A DNA stretch of 64,000 nucleotides from Bacteroidales bacterium (GCA_030690365.1 JAUYGX010000124.1:1-64000); one strand, 5' to 3'; shown: positions 25,107-33,637, numbered from the stretch's first letter. Numbers and translations are program-made. Notes: generated by a model not told the origin, from the sequence alone.

Positions 25107-26984
25107 ATGCGGTTTTATATCTTAGTTTTTGTGTTTTCACTTATCCTGCAAGGGAATGTTGGTTTCGCCCAAAGCGAAGCCAGGGAAATGAAATCACTAT
25201 CCTCTGTGACGTTGACCATCGACAGCCTCGAGAATCTGGCAAAAAAAGCTTCTGTGAGCGAAAAGCCTGAATTTTACCTTCAGCTGGCACATTTGTACCA
25301 CACTTTCAACCAAAGCCGATCGATTGAATATTGTCGCATGGCGATCCATTTCAGGAACGATGCCGACAAAACTGTCCCTATATCAGAGGCTTACCACATG
25401 CTGGCCGATTTCTTTAAAAAGGATAACAGACCTGACAGTACCCTGATTTATCGTCAAAAAGCCATCCAACAGGCAGGAGCCGAGGGAAAAGCTAAACAGG
25501 ACGTTCTTTTCGCCGGGTATCAAGCCAAAAAACTTGCCAACAGTGAAACCGGGAGCCAAAATATGCTGTTCACCAAAATAGTTTTGGGTATCCTGTTGAC
25601 ATTATTTCTGATCGTTCTGGGAGTTTGGCTACGCGGTACAAGCCGAAACCGGTTGTTAAAGAAAAAGCTGAATGAATACCAAACAAACCTTAAACTTCTC
25701 AGCGACAAGGTTGAAGAATTTAGCCAACAGGTTGACGCAGAAGTTGCAAAACAGATTGATCCGTTAAATCAAAAACTCATAAAAGCACGGCAACGCGATC
25801 TGGATTTAAGGAAGAAACTTAAACAACTGGAGGAATCTGATTACCTCAAAAATGCCTTTCTGGGCAGTATGAGCCATGATATCAGAACACCGTTAAACGG
25901 AATTCTCGGATTCTCAAGTTTGTTGGAAACCGAACTGGCGGTGATGGGAAACACTCAGTTGTATGAATTTACCAGCAATATTGAACAAAGCGGTATTCAG
26001 CTTACCAACCTGCTGGACAATATTATTGATATCAGCAGCATCGAGGCCAACATGGTTGAAGTAGCATGGCAGTTGGAGAGGTTTGACCAGATTGTGAAAG
26101 AGGTGGAAGAAACCTATGCCAGGCGGGCCAAGGACAAAGGACTTGTGTTTAAGGTTAAGATAGATCCCGATTTACCCGAGTTAAAAGTGGATGGAAAAAA
26201 GCTTACCAAAGTGATGAGTTTGTTGATCGACAACGCCGTTAAATTTACTGATAAGGGATTTGTTACCATCAGTGCATCGTATAACCAACAGAAAAACAGG
26301 GCGGTAATACAAATCAAGGATACAGGCCCGGGAATTGAATCGGACATATTAAAAGCCTTGTTGGCCTCATTTCAATACGGACCGCAGGGAAAAGCCCAGA
26401 TTTATCAGGGGAAGGGCATTGGTATTACGCTGGCTCATCGTTTTGTCAGGTTGTTGGGAGGCGATTTTTCCATTACATCTGCCCCTCAGGCCGGCACCAC
26501 CATTGTTCTGACTATTCCTTGTGAAGGCGATCAGGTGGAATCCAATGTGAATGATTTTGAGAACGTATCTCTTACAGCCGCACCCGAACTGGGTCGTCTC
26601 AGTATTTTTATTGTGGAAGACGACCGTATGAACCGTATGGTGCTCGAAAAAATGCTTAGGTCGGCCGGGAAAATTACATTGGCTGTGAATGGTGACGATG
26701 CCTTAAATCAAATTGAAAGTGCCCATATCCAGGGAAACATCTTCCAGGTGATGCTTTTCGATATGCAATTGCCCCCTCCATGGGATGGAATTACATTAAT
26801 GAAAACCGTGAAAGAACGTATTCCGGAATACAACTCCGTTCCGTTTATCGTTCAAACCGCTTTCGCTATGAGTGGCGATAAGGACCATTACATTTCTGCC
26901 GGTTTCGACGACTATATTTCGAAGCCAATCAATAAAACAGAGCTTTTAACCATGATTCAAAAACATATTCAGTTAAAAAAATGA
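25107..26984 (+). CDS. Hybrid sensor kinase with fused receiver domain
   Basis: About 625 residues from ATG 25107, chosen because a signal peptide ending GFAQ starts there and a promoter core precedes it. The periplasmic part (22-150) has TPR-like helices. One span (about 157-175) leads to a coiled coil (180-245), the dimerisation domain with phospho-acceptor H257 (MSHDIRTPLNG), an ATPase domain (N box LLIDNAVKF, G1 DTGPGIES, G2 GKGIGITLA) and a receiver (about 497-625) with E504-D505-D506, phospho-acceptor D552 and SKPINK. There is no DNA-binding output, so phosphate is presumably passed on to another protein. No partner gene is adjacent. The G2 box has Ile where Leu is usual. Confidence 0.88.
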   Translation: MRFYILVFVFSLILQGNVGFAQSEAREMKSLSSVTLTIDSLENLAKKASVSEKPEFYLQLAHLYHTFNQSRSIEYCRMAIHFRNDADKTVPISEAYHMLADFFKKDNRPDSTLIYRQKAIQQAGAEGKAKQDVLFAGYQAKKLANSETGSQNMLFTKIVLGILLTLFLIVLGVWLRGTSRNRLLKKKLNEYQTNLKLLSDKVEEFSQQVDAEVAKQIDPLNQKLIKARQRDLDLRKKLKQLEESDYLKNAFLGSMSHDIRTPLNGILGFSSLLETELAVMGNTQLYEFTSNIEQSGIQLTNLLDNIIDISSIEANMVEVAWQLERFDQIVKEVEETYARRAKDKGLVFKVKIDPDLPELKVDGKKLTKVMSLLIDNAVKFTDKGFVTISASYNQQKNRAVIQIKDTGPGIESDILKALLASFQYGPQGKAQIYQGKGIGITLAHRFVRLLGGDFSITSAPQAGTTIVLTIPCEGDQVESNVNDFENVSLTAAPELGRLSIFIVEDDRMNRMVLEKMLRSAGKITLAVNGDDALNQIESAHIQGNIFQVMLFDMQLPPPWDGITLMKTVKERIPEYNSVPFIVQTAFAMSGDKDHYISAGFDDYISKPINKTELLTMIQKHIQLKK

Positions 26985-27055
26985 TAATGTACACAAATGC
27001 AATCGTTTGCGCCAGTAAATGATAAATAAAAACGTGTTTTTTAACTAAAACCAAC

Positions 27056-27085
27056 TTGCAAAAACATTAATTACCGTTACTTTTG
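27056..27085 (+). promoter_or_regulatory. Promoter of fbaA
   Basis: A TTG at 27056-27058, a 19-nt gap and TACTTTTG at 27078-27085. The leader to ATG 27118 is about 26 nt, a typical arrangement for a highly expressed gene. Confidence 0.55.
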
Positions 27086-27117
27086 TAACCTGAAAATTTG
27101 CACTAAATACAACAATC

Positions 27118-28197
27118 ATGTCACAAAAAATATCTCAGAAAGTTGCCCCCGGTGTAGCCGTTGGCGATGATGTACAAGCCATTTTTGGTTTTGCCCGTGC
27201 CAATCAGTTTGCTTTGCCTGCCGTAAATGTAGTAGGAACAAACTCTGTGAATGCGGTAATGGAAGCGGCAAAAAAAGTAAATTCTCCTGTTATCATCCAG
27301 TTTTCGAACGGTGGCGGTGCGTTTTATGCTGGTAAAGGACTTTCAAACGAAGGTGAAAAGGCCGCTATTGCCGGATCGGTATCTGGTGCTATGCATGTCC
27401 ACAACCTGGCGGCTATGTATGGAATTCCTGTCATTCTGCATACCGACCATGCAGCTAAAAAACTTTTGCCCTGGATTGATGGCCTGCTCGATGCCGGTGA
27501 AGAATATTTTAAAAATACCGGAAAACCTTTGTTTAGCTCGCATATGCTGGACCTTTCGGAAGAACCTCTCGAAGAAAACCTGGAAATTTGCAAAAAATAT
27601 CTTACCCGCATGAGCAAAATGGGAATGACCCTCGAAATCGAGCTGGGCATCACCGGAGGTGAAGAAGATGGAATTGATAACTCTAGTGTCGACAGCTCAA
27701 AGCTATACACTCAACCCGAAGAAGTAGCCCGTGCCTTTCAAGTACTTTCGGAAGTGAGCGACCGGTTTACCATCGCTGCCGCTTTTGGAAATGTTCATGG
27801 TGTTTACAAACCCGGAAATGTGAAATTGGAACCCGTTATTCTGCACAATTCACAGAAATATATTCAGGAAAAATACCAAACTTCTGTCAACCCGGTGAAC
27901 TTTGTATTTCATGGCGGATCGGGTTCTGAACCTGAAAAAATTAAAGAAGCCATTTCGTATGGTGTGGTGAAGATGAATATTGATACTGATACCCAATGGG
28001 CTGCATGGGATGGTGTAAGATTGTATGATGCCAAGTACCATAATTATTTGCAGTCGCAAATTGGAAATCCTGAAGGCGAGGATGTTCCCAACAAAAAGTA
28101 TTATGACCCACGCAAATGGCTCAGGAGTGCAGAAGAATCGATGATCGCGCGTCTGCACCAGGCATTTACCGATTTAAACTGTATCGACCGTTATTAG
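27118..28197 (+). CDS. fbaA: Fructose-bisphosphate aldolase, class II
   Basis: Zinc-dependent aldolase of glycolysis and gluconeogenesis, splitting fructose-1,6-bisphosphate to dihydroxyacetone phosphate and glyceraldehyde-3-phosphate. 359 residues, the same length as E. coli FbaA. Visible signatures are the N-terminal GDDVQAIFGFARANQFALPAV region, the ILHTDHAAKK zinc site (near residue 110), EIELGITGGEEDG, NFVFHGGSGS and the DTDTQWA motif near the C-terminus. It stands alone, between its promoter and a strong terminator at 28221-28270. Confidence 0.96.
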   Translation: MSQKISQKVAPGVAVGDDVQAIFGFARANQFALPAVNVVGTNSVNAVMEAAKKVNSPVIIQFSNGGGAFYAGKGLSNEGEKAAIAGSVSGAMHVHNLAAMYGIPVILHTDHAAKKLLPWIDGLLDAGEEYFKNTGKPLFSSHMLDLSEEPLEENLEICKKYLTRMSKMGMTLEIELGITGGEEDGIDNSSVDSSKLYTQPEEVARAFQVLSEVSDRFTIAAAFGNVHGVYKPGNVKLEPVILHNSQKYIQEKYQTSVNPVNFVFHGGSGSEPEKIKEAISYGVVKMNIDTDTQWAAWDGVRLYDAKYHNYLQSQIGNPEGEDVPNKKYYDPRKWLRSAEESMIARLHQAFTDLNCIDRY

Positions 28198-28220
28198 ATT
28201 TGGTTGATAATGAAGACTTG

Positions 28221-28270
28221 CCGTGGGTGATTTTGATTTTTTCTGAATCAAAATCACCCACGGTTTTTTT
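28221..28270 (+). terminator. Intrinsic terminator of fbaA
   Basis: A perfect 18-bp stem (28221-28238 with 28246-28263) around a 7-nt loop, followed by seven T residues (28264-28270). It starts 24 nt after the fbaA stop codon. Confidence 0.9.
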
Positions 28271-28286
28271 ATGCCCTGTTTTTAGT

Positions 28287-28294
28287 TAGTTTTG
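28287..28294 (+). promoter_or_regulatory. Promoter core of the helical-repeat gene
   Basis: TAGTTTTG, matching TAnnTTTG, just after the fbaA terminator and 27 nt before ATG 28321. A T-rich stretch at 28266-28270 sits near the -33 position. Confidence 0.45.
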
Positions 28295-28320
28295 TGTGGA
28301 TGAACCAATCAGTTACGGTG

Positions 28321-28722
28321 ATGCAAAACTATGAACCGAAAATATTGTTGGCTTTCGGCGAAACATTTGAACCCGAAGGAGATGAATTTTACACCTGGTT
28401 GCTGGAAAACGGTTATCCGGAGCTGGCTGCTTTAAGCAGTGGAATTAGGGGCAGCCATGAGGCCATACAGTGGCTGCTAATACATAAATTTCCTCAATTT
28501 GCGGCTTTGGATGGGGCTATCGACAACAAGCCACAGGCCTACGAGTGGTTGAATAAACATGATTTCCCGTTGCTCATTATGTTGGCGGAAGCCGTTCATG
28601 GAAAACCACAGGCTTTGGCCTGGTTTAAAAACAATAATCTTGAAATGTTTTTGCGTATTGCCCAAAAGATCAGGCATTTTATGGGCGACCAGACCTTTGA
28701 TTATCATAAGTTACATTTCTGA
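28321..28722 (+). CDS. Small helical-repeat protein of unknown function
   Basis: 133 residues, no signal peptide or membrane span, so cytoplasmic. It consists of about four repeats of 23-25 residues: a W-L or W-F helix, then G/K-F-P-x-L/F, then a small-residue helix and G/N-K-P-Q-A (for example YTWLLENGYPELAALSSGI and YEWLNKHDFPLLIMLAEAV). This resembles ankyrin-type helical pairs but lacks the ankyrin TPLH signature. I start at ATG 28321 because the promoter core overlaps an in-frame ATG at 28294. I do not recognise a named family. Confidence 0.65.
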   Translation: MQNYEPKILLAFGETFEPEGDEFYTWLLENGYPELAALSSGIRGSHEAIQWLLIHKFPQFAALDGAIDNKPQAYEWLNKHDFPLLIMLAEAVHGKPQALAWFKNNNLEMFLRIAQKIRHFMGDQTFDYHKLHF

Positions 28723-28969
28723 TTTTAGGACAATCACTTTTCAGGGAATTATGCTATTTGCCCCAACCTCTTAACCTTTCTACCCCTTATTCACCTAAAG
28801 GGGAAACTGTCGCGGCATATTCCTTCATGTAATGGATTTTTTTTAAATGATATGGGTTTTTCGGGTGCTTTAAGCTTGTGGCTTCCCCCGATGGTTATCG
28901 GGGTCTGTCTTCCGAATTCCGACTTCCCCCGATAGCCATCGGGGTCTGACTTCTTACCCCTCCTGACCT
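28723..28969. repeat. Repeat-bearing gap between convergent genes
   Basis: Two tandem copies of the CCCCGAT/ATCGGGG palindrome (28885-28903 and 28926-28944) follow a small CCCCTT/AAGGGG hairpin near 28784. No gene is seen. Confidence 0.6.
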
Positions 28970-30763
28970 TTAATTATTCTGGTCACCTCTATAAATCTCC
29001 TCAATCAGGTGTTTATATTTAGCCATAATGGGTTTTCGTTTGAGCTTTTGGGTAGGAGAGAGGTCGCCACTTTCAGGCGTCCAGCTTTCGCAGATGAGTT
29101 TAAAAACCTTTACCTGAGCTACTTTTTCAAACTCTGTATTGTATTTTTCAACTTCTTTTTCATAGCGTGCAATCACCTTTGGATGTCGTACCAAATCAAC
29201 GTTGTCCACATATTTCACTTTGTGAAGAGAACACCAGTTGTGAAGAAAAATAAAATCAGGAACGATGAGTGCGCCGGTAAAACGTTCGTTTTCACCAATC
29301 ACAATCAGTTGATCGATAAACTGCGATTCTTTAAATTTGTTTTCAACCACCTGTGGGGCCACATATTTTCCTCCCGATAGCTTGAAAATTTCTTTTTTTC
29401 TGTCGGTGATGCGCAACATGCGGTTTTCGTCTATTTCTCCAATATCGCCGGTATGAAACCAACCATCTTTGTCAATGGCTTCTGCCGTAAGTTCAGGCTC
29501 TTTATAATACCCTTTCATCAGGTTTTCGCCTTTACAAAGAATTTCACCGTCCTCGGCAATCTTTACCTCTACTCCGATGGGTACAATACCGGTTGAACCG
29601 AATTTTACCTGTGGGTAAAATGAATTGGTAGCCGAAACAATTGGCGACATTTCTGTAAGGCCAAAACCTTCCTGAACAAAGATTTTGGCGGCCCAGAAAA
29701 TACGCGCCAAACGGGGTTGCAACGCCGCACCACCCGAAATCACACCCTTGAGTTCACCGCCAAGGGCTTCCCTCCATTTACTGAAAACAAGTTTGTTGGC
29801 CAGTGCCAGTTTCATATTGTACACCAGGCTGCGTTTTTTGGGATTGGGATCGTATTTGTCGCCTACTTTCACAGCCCAGAAGAAAATTGCTTTTTTAGCT
29901 CCTGTTAACTCTCGTCCTTTGTTGATGATTTTATCGTAAACCTTCTCGAAAACACGTGGCACGGTGATAAAGGTATTGGCCTTTATTTCGGACATATTTT
30001 TGCCGATGGTATCAATATTTTCCGCATAGTAAATACTCAACCCTTTGGATTGCCATAAATAATTGCCTACACGCTCAAGTACATGCGACAAGGGCAAAAA
30101 ACTCAAAGCGCGATCGCCGGGGTTCAGGTAGGTTACAAACTGATGGGCCAACAGAAAATTACTCACCACATTGTGGTGTGTAAGCATGACGCCTTTGGAC
30201 AAACCCGTGGTGCCGGAAGTATAAATCAGGGTGAGTAAATCTTCGGGATCGACTGCTTTCCTTCGTTCTGTTAACACCGGGCGCAATTCATCTTCTCTCT
30301 TTACACCCAGCGCTTTAATCTCATTCCAATTTTTAACACCGTTCACCTCGTCGATGGTGTAGATTTCTTTCAGTGTGGGAGTTTGGTCGAACAGGGGTTT
30401 GATTTTGGTAAACATTTCTTCGCTGGAGACGATGATTATTTTCGAATCAGAATGAGCCAAAATGTGCAGATAATCGTTGTCGCTGATGGTCGGGTAAATA
30501 CCTACATGAACGCAACCGATTTGCGACATGCCAAAGTCGATGAAATTCCATTCGGGCCGGTTGTTCGAAATGGTGGCGATTTTGTCGCCCTTTTCGAAGC
30601 CCAGGGCCAGCAAACCCAGACTAAATTCGTCAACATGTTTTCTGAAGTCGGCGGTGCTGAATGATTCCCAGCGGTCGTTTCTTTTTACCGCAAGGGCAAT
30701 CTCCTTAGGAAAATGCGCTTCGGCATAAGTCAGTAAATCGAAGGTACGGGTGATTTCTGTCAT
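28970..30763 (-). CDS. Long-chain acyl-CoA synthetase
   Basis: A 597-residue AMP-forming ligase that activates fatty acids with ATP and CoA. Visible motifs are the P-loop-like LIYTSGTTGLSKGVMLTH (near residue 175), the FLPLSHVLER and QEGFGLTEMSP segments, and the GWFHTGDIGEIDENRMLRITDRKKE hinge region (quoted in part), followed by the LSGGKYVAPQ region; a Lys near the C-terminus (LTPTQKLKR-like, here SPTQKLKRKP) is the adenylation lysine. It is cytoplasmic or membrane-associated. The promoter core is TACATTTG on the minus strand at 30803-30796. It converges on the small helical-repeat gene. Confidence 0.93.
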   Translation of the reverse strand: MTEITRTFDLLTYAEAHFPKEIALAVKRNDRWESFSTADFRKHVDEFSLGLLALGFEKGDKIATISNNRPEWNFIDFGMSQIGCVHVGIYPTISDNDYLHILAHSDSKIIIVSSEEMFTKIKPLFDQTPTLKEIYTIDEVNGVKNWNEIKALGVKREDELRPVLTERRKAVDPEDLLTLIYTSGTTGLSKGVMLTHHNVVSNFLLAHQFVTYLNPGDRALSFLPLSHVLERVGNYLWQSKGLSIYYAENIDTIGKNMSEIKANTFITVPRVFEKVYDKIINKGRELTGAKKAIFFWAVKVGDKYDPNPKKRSLVYNMKLALANKLVFSKWREALGGELKGVISGGAALQPRLARIFWAAKIFVQEGFGLTEMSPIVSATNSFYPQVKFGSTGIVPIGVEVKIAEDGEILCKGENLMKGYYKEPELTAEAIDKDGWFHTGDIGEIDENRMLRITDRKKEIFKLSGGKYVAPQVVENKFKESQFIDQLIVIGENERFTGALIVPDFIFLHNWCSLHKVKYVDNVDLVRHPKVIARYEKEVEKYNTEFEKVAQVKVFKLICESWTPESGDLSPTQKLKRKPIMAKYKHLIEEIYRGDQNN

Positions 30764-30795
30764 ATGAACAAATTACTTGTGAAAAATTAACTGTC

Positions 30796-30803
30796 CAAAT
30801 GTA
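30796..30803 (-). promoter_or_regulatory. Promoter core of the acyl-CoA synthetase gene
   Basis: Minus-strand TACATTTG matches TAnnTTTG and gives a leader of about 26 nt to the ATG at 30763. No -33 box is evident. Confidence 0.4.
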
Positions 30804-30823
30804 GGATATTTTTTAATCCCTGC

Positions 30824-31261
30824 CTAATTCATATTGCGGCGGTGTCGGCCTTGGTTTCGTGGACCGTTCCGGTGTCTTCTGTCGTCGTTGGGCATTTGCT
30901 GATTTCTAAAAAACCGGTTCTCTGGCCATTGACTTATTCTTTCATTCTGATCTGCATTGAGCAAAGGTTCCAGCTCATCTTGTAGTTCCAGAAAAAGATC
31001 ATGCTGATTGCTCTTGTAATCAAAAAGCAGGTCGTGATTTAACTCAGCGTATTTTGTCAGGATGGGTTCGATTTCATTGCTTTGCTCCGGTGTAGGAGCA
31101 ATCACCCGAAGGAGATGGTGGTGAAAACCCATGGTGGTATAGTAGCTGCGCATATCTTCCACCTTCGACTTAATCATCCGGCCACTGACTAAAAATCCAA
31201 TGGCAAAGCCAATGAGCAGTGTAATGACCAGAAGGATTGTATTTCTTATTTTTTGGTTCAT
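30824..31261 (-). CDS. CpxP/ZraP-like periplasmic protein with membrane anchor
   Basis: 145 residues. A single N-terminal span (about 8-27) leads to a charged, helical periplasmic domain containing a TPEQSNEIEPILTKY segment, typical of the Spy/CpxP/ZraP group of stress-sensing or metal-sensing helical proteins, and ends in an Arg/Asn/His-rich tail (about 120-145). It is the last gene of a sigma / anti-sigma / sensor operon, with a 5-nt gap to the anti-sigma gene. It probably modulates the sigma-factor response. The signal is unknown; the His-rich tail could bind metal. Confidence 0.7.
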   Translation of the reverse strand: MNQKIRNTILLVITLLIGFAIGFLVSGRMIKSKVEDMRSYYTTMGFHHHLLRVIAPTPEQSNEIEPILTKYAELNHDLLFDYKSNQHDLFLELQDELEPLLNADQNERISQWPENRFFRNQQMPNDDRRHRNGPRNQGRHRRNMN

Positions 31262-31266
31262 GGCGA

Positions 31267-31650
31267 TTAGTTTAAGTAACTAAAGAGTTCTTCGTTGGGT
31301 GAATATCCGGTGAGGCCGTAAAGGGCGTCCAATCCAAGTGAACCATCAGTGAAATAAATGGTTATCAAAATAAGCAGGATGGCGGCTACACCGCTTAGCG
31401 CGATGGTCCTGAACAACTTAATAAAATCGTCAGGTTGGTTAAAACCGTATATTCTTGAGATGATTTTGTTGCTAAAATCGGATGAAAAATCAGCCTGATA
31501 GCTTGAAAGTCTGACCCTTAATTGGTCCAGATGTACTTTTTCCTGTTGTAAACGAGGATCAGCCATTAATGCTACTTCAAGCACCTTTTGTTCTTCAGGT
31601 GATAGATCTTCGTCGTAAGACCGGTGTAGTAATTTTTTAGCGTTGTCCAT
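31267..31650 (-). CDS. Probable anti-sigma factor
   Basis: 127 residues. The N-terminal 75 residues are acidic and helical (YDEDLSPEEQKVLEVALMADPRL), like the sigma-binding part of anti-sigma proteins. One membrane span (about 84-102) and a short periplasmic tail follow. Its start lies 14 nt inside the end of the ECF sigma gene, so the two are translationally coupled. There is no zinc-binding H-x3-C-x2-C motif. The role is inferred from position and topology. Confidence 0.7.
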   Translation of the reverse strand: MDNAKKLLHRSYDEDLSPEEQKVLEVALMADPRLQQEKVHLDQLRVRLSSYQADFSSDFSNKIISRIYGFNQPDDFIKLFRTIALSGVAAILLILITIYFTDGSLGLDALYGLTGYSPNEELFSYLN

Positions 31651-32230
31651 GGGTATGTGTTGTTAAATTGAACATTTCTTTCAGTTTTTGTTGGGCACGC
31701 GATAATCGCGAAAGTACGGTTCCTTGCGGTATCCCGAGAATGTCGGCAGTTTCCTTGGTGGAATATCCCTGTAGAAGCCTGATGACCACTACGCTTCTGA
31801 ATTCGGGTTCAAGTTGTTTCAGTGCATATTCAATTTCTTCCTTTACTTCTTTTTTATGCTGGAAGTTATCTTCCTGAACCACCATATCAGTTTTATAATC
31901 CAAAACTAGCCACCGCCTCTTGCCCCTTTTTTTTAAAGCGTTGAGCGATAAGTTGATAGCAATGCGTGTGAGGTAGGTACCCAAAGCTGCTTCCCCTTTA
32001 TACTGGTTCATGGCATGATAAAACCTGATAAAGGTATCCTGGCCCACATCTTCTGCATCGCCACCGTCGCCAAGCATTCCTTTCACGGTACGTGCAACGG
32101 TTTGTCGGTGCTGATGCACGATGCGCTCGAAAGCCGGTTTACTTCCCGAGAGGGCCTGTTGAACCAACAGGAGATCATCCGCATATGTCGTTGACACTTT
32201 TTCCAACAAAACCGTTTTGAGATTTGACAA
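31637..32230 (-). CDS. ECF-type RNA polymerase sigma factor
   Basis: 197 residues. Region 2 (about 30-100) contains GDAEDVGQDTFIRFYHAM and TYLTRIAINLSLNALKKR, the core-binding and -10 recognition helices. Region 4 (about 135-190) has the helix-turn-helix YSTKETADILGIPQGTVLSR followed by LSRAQQKLKEM. It is the first gene of a three-gene operon with a membrane anti-sigma and a CpxP-like protein, so it probably answers an envelope signal. Unlike the sigma factor at 59018 it has no FecR partner. Confidence 0.92.
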   Translation of the reverse strand: MSNLKTVLLEKVSTTYADDLLLVQQALSGSKPAFERIVHQHRQTVARTVKGMLGDGGDAEDVGQDTFIRFYHAMNQYKGEAALGTYLTRIAINLSLNALKKRGKRRWLVLDYKTDMVVQEDNFQHKKEVKEEIEYALKQLEPEFRSVVVIRLLQGYSTKETADILGIPQGTVLSRLSRAQQKLKEMFNLTTHTHGQR

Positions 32231-32266
32231 TCAAAAGTAATGATTGATTCCATAAGGAACCACTTT

Positions 32267-32779
32267 TTAAAAAAGAGATCCCATAAAATACCAATATCCC
32301 ACACAAAGTAAAAGTCCTTCCAATGCGATAGATACAATCATCAGCGGAATGGCCTCTTTGCGGTTGGGATAATATTTGCGCAGGAGAAAAGCCCCCAATA
32401 TCAATGAAATTAAAATAGGTGTCAATAGGATGATGGTCATCATTCCGTAGCGATGGCTCATCTTGACCAGAAAACGGTTTTTTCGGGTGAACTTACTTTT
32501 GTTTTTTCTTCTGATTCTTCTTCTGGCCCTGAATTGTTGGTACCAACGGATCATTATTTTGGGGAAAGCATGCTTCAACCTGGGCTTTAGATGAAGATTG
32601 GTGAGAAGCAAAAGGTTGCTAAAATGATAGAAAATCAGGAAACCGGCAATGCCACCCGGGATCATAGTAAGCACAGTAGTCAGAAGATCGACCCCGATCA
32701 TGTGGGCATAAATGGGTGTATAGAAGTATTTTACTGTTGAAAGTAAGAGGATGTTGAGTATTTTTAGCAGATAGGTCAT
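32267..32779 (-). CDS. Small integral membrane protein
   Basis: 170 residues with about four membrane spans: near 4-20, 30-57, 112-133 and 142-165. A strongly basic cytoplasmic loop (about 70-108, rich in Arg and Lys with RARRRIRRKNKSKF) lies between the second and third. It resembles small multidrug-export-like membrane proteins in layout, but I do not recognise a family signature. It ends 36 nt before the sigma-factor start on the same strand and may share regulation. Confidence 0.65.
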   Translation of the reverse strand: MTYLLKILNILLLSTVKYFYTPIYAHMIGVDLLTTVLTMIPGGIAGFLIFYHFSNLLLLTNLHLKPRLKHAFPKIMIRWYQQFRARRRIRRKNKSKFTRKNRFLVKMSHRYGMMTIILLTPILISLILGAFLLRKYYPNRKEAIPLMIVSIALEGLLLCVGYWYFMGSLF

Positions 32780-32913
32780 TCACTATTTTGCAAGTTACAA
32801 TAATAGCAATTATTGTCTTAGGATAAGTGTGATTTTCTATGAGATTACTGGTGATAATGGCTGGTGGCAATTAACTAATATGGTGTATCCGATCATCTCC
32901 CGTAAGTAATAAA

Positions 32914-33053
32914 TACCTGGAAATGAAGGAATAAACCTGATCGACTTGCAGTCGGATAGATCCGGCTGGAATGGATGTACTTTTAACATGTTCGTTGTAG
33001 ATGGATAAAACTGAATAGAATCAATCCATTGCAGTCTGGCTTTAGCCGACTGC
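32914..33053. repeat. 140-bp direct repeat, copy 1
   Basis: Starts TACCTGGAAAT, carries the short palindrome CGACTTGCAGTCG (32942-32954), and ends with a hairpin at 33031-33053 (arms GCAGTC and GACTGC enclosing GGCT/AGCC, one bulged T). The second copy lies exactly 248 bp downstream. Confidence 0.75.
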
Positions 33054-33092
33054 AAAAAATCGCCTTCTGTTAAAGCAATGGATCTGAGCCAT

Positions 33093-33110
33093 CCGGGATT
33101 AAAATCCCGG
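33093..33110. repeat. CCGGGATT/AATCCCGG hairpin
   Basis: A perfect 8-bp stem with a 2-nt loop lying between the two 140-bp repeats. The type is common in Bacteroidota intergenic regions. Confidence 0.55.
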
Positions 33111-33161
33111 GTTACAATATCGGCCATGCCTCCGGCATTTGGATATTCCATTAGTATTAAC

Positions 33162-33301
33162 TACCTGGAAATAAAGAAAGGTATCCGATCGACTTGCAGT
33201 CGGATAAATCCCACTGCAAAGGATATACTTTTAACATGTTCCTTGTAGTTGAATAAAACTGAATAGAATCAATCCATTGCAGTCTGGCTTTAGCCGACTG
33301 C
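33162..33301. repeat. 140-bp direct repeat, copy 2
   Basis: Offset 248 bp from copy 1 at both ends, with the same short palindrome (33190-33202) and terminal hairpin (33279-33301). A third hairpin copy is at 33407-33427, and the tail CCGACTGCAACCCAATGG recurs near 33358. Confidence 0.75.
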
Positions 33302-33516
33302 AACCCAATGGGTTCAGAATCTTTATATTTTAGGAGAGTCAACACCATCCATCAAACCGACTGCAACCCAATGGATTCAGGAGGATCCCTATCAAGCGGA
33401 TGATTACAGTCTGGCTTTAGCCGACTGCCCCCCATTTATTTAATCAACAGTTACATTGTAAAAAGGGAATAACAACAACCAGAGATTAAAAATTAAACAG
33501 TAATAGTTGGTTAAAC

Positions 33517-33548
33517 TTTGTAATTAAAATTCGGAATATGTACCTTTG
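33517..33548 (+). promoter_or_regulatory. Promoter of the acid phosphatase gene
   Basis: TTTG at 33517-33520, a 20-nt gap and TACCTTTG at 33541-33548, a near-ideal Bacteroidota promoter. The leader to ATG 33638 is about 80 nt, longer than for most genes here. Confidence 0.6.
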
Positions 33549-33637
33549 ACACAGTGATGTGTATTGATAATCCAAATTCCATTTCCGCAAAGAGATCTAC
33601 ACATAAAAGATTATATCCATTTTAAACCTACAGATAC

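Larger units (their letters stand above)
32780..33516. other. Second repeat island, no gene
   Basis: Holds two 140-bp direct repeats (32914-33053 and 33162-33301), a partial third copy of their terminal hairpin (33407-33427) and a CCGGGATT/AATCCCGG hairpin (33093-33110). Frames here simply translate the repeats. The promoter of the acid phosphatase gene starts at 33517. Confidence 0.7.

Noticed and set aside
32837-33348. Two minus-strand ORFs with similar translations
   Set aside because: They read through the 140-bp direct repeats, so their similarity is that of the DNA repeat; no domain, start context or promoter supports them.
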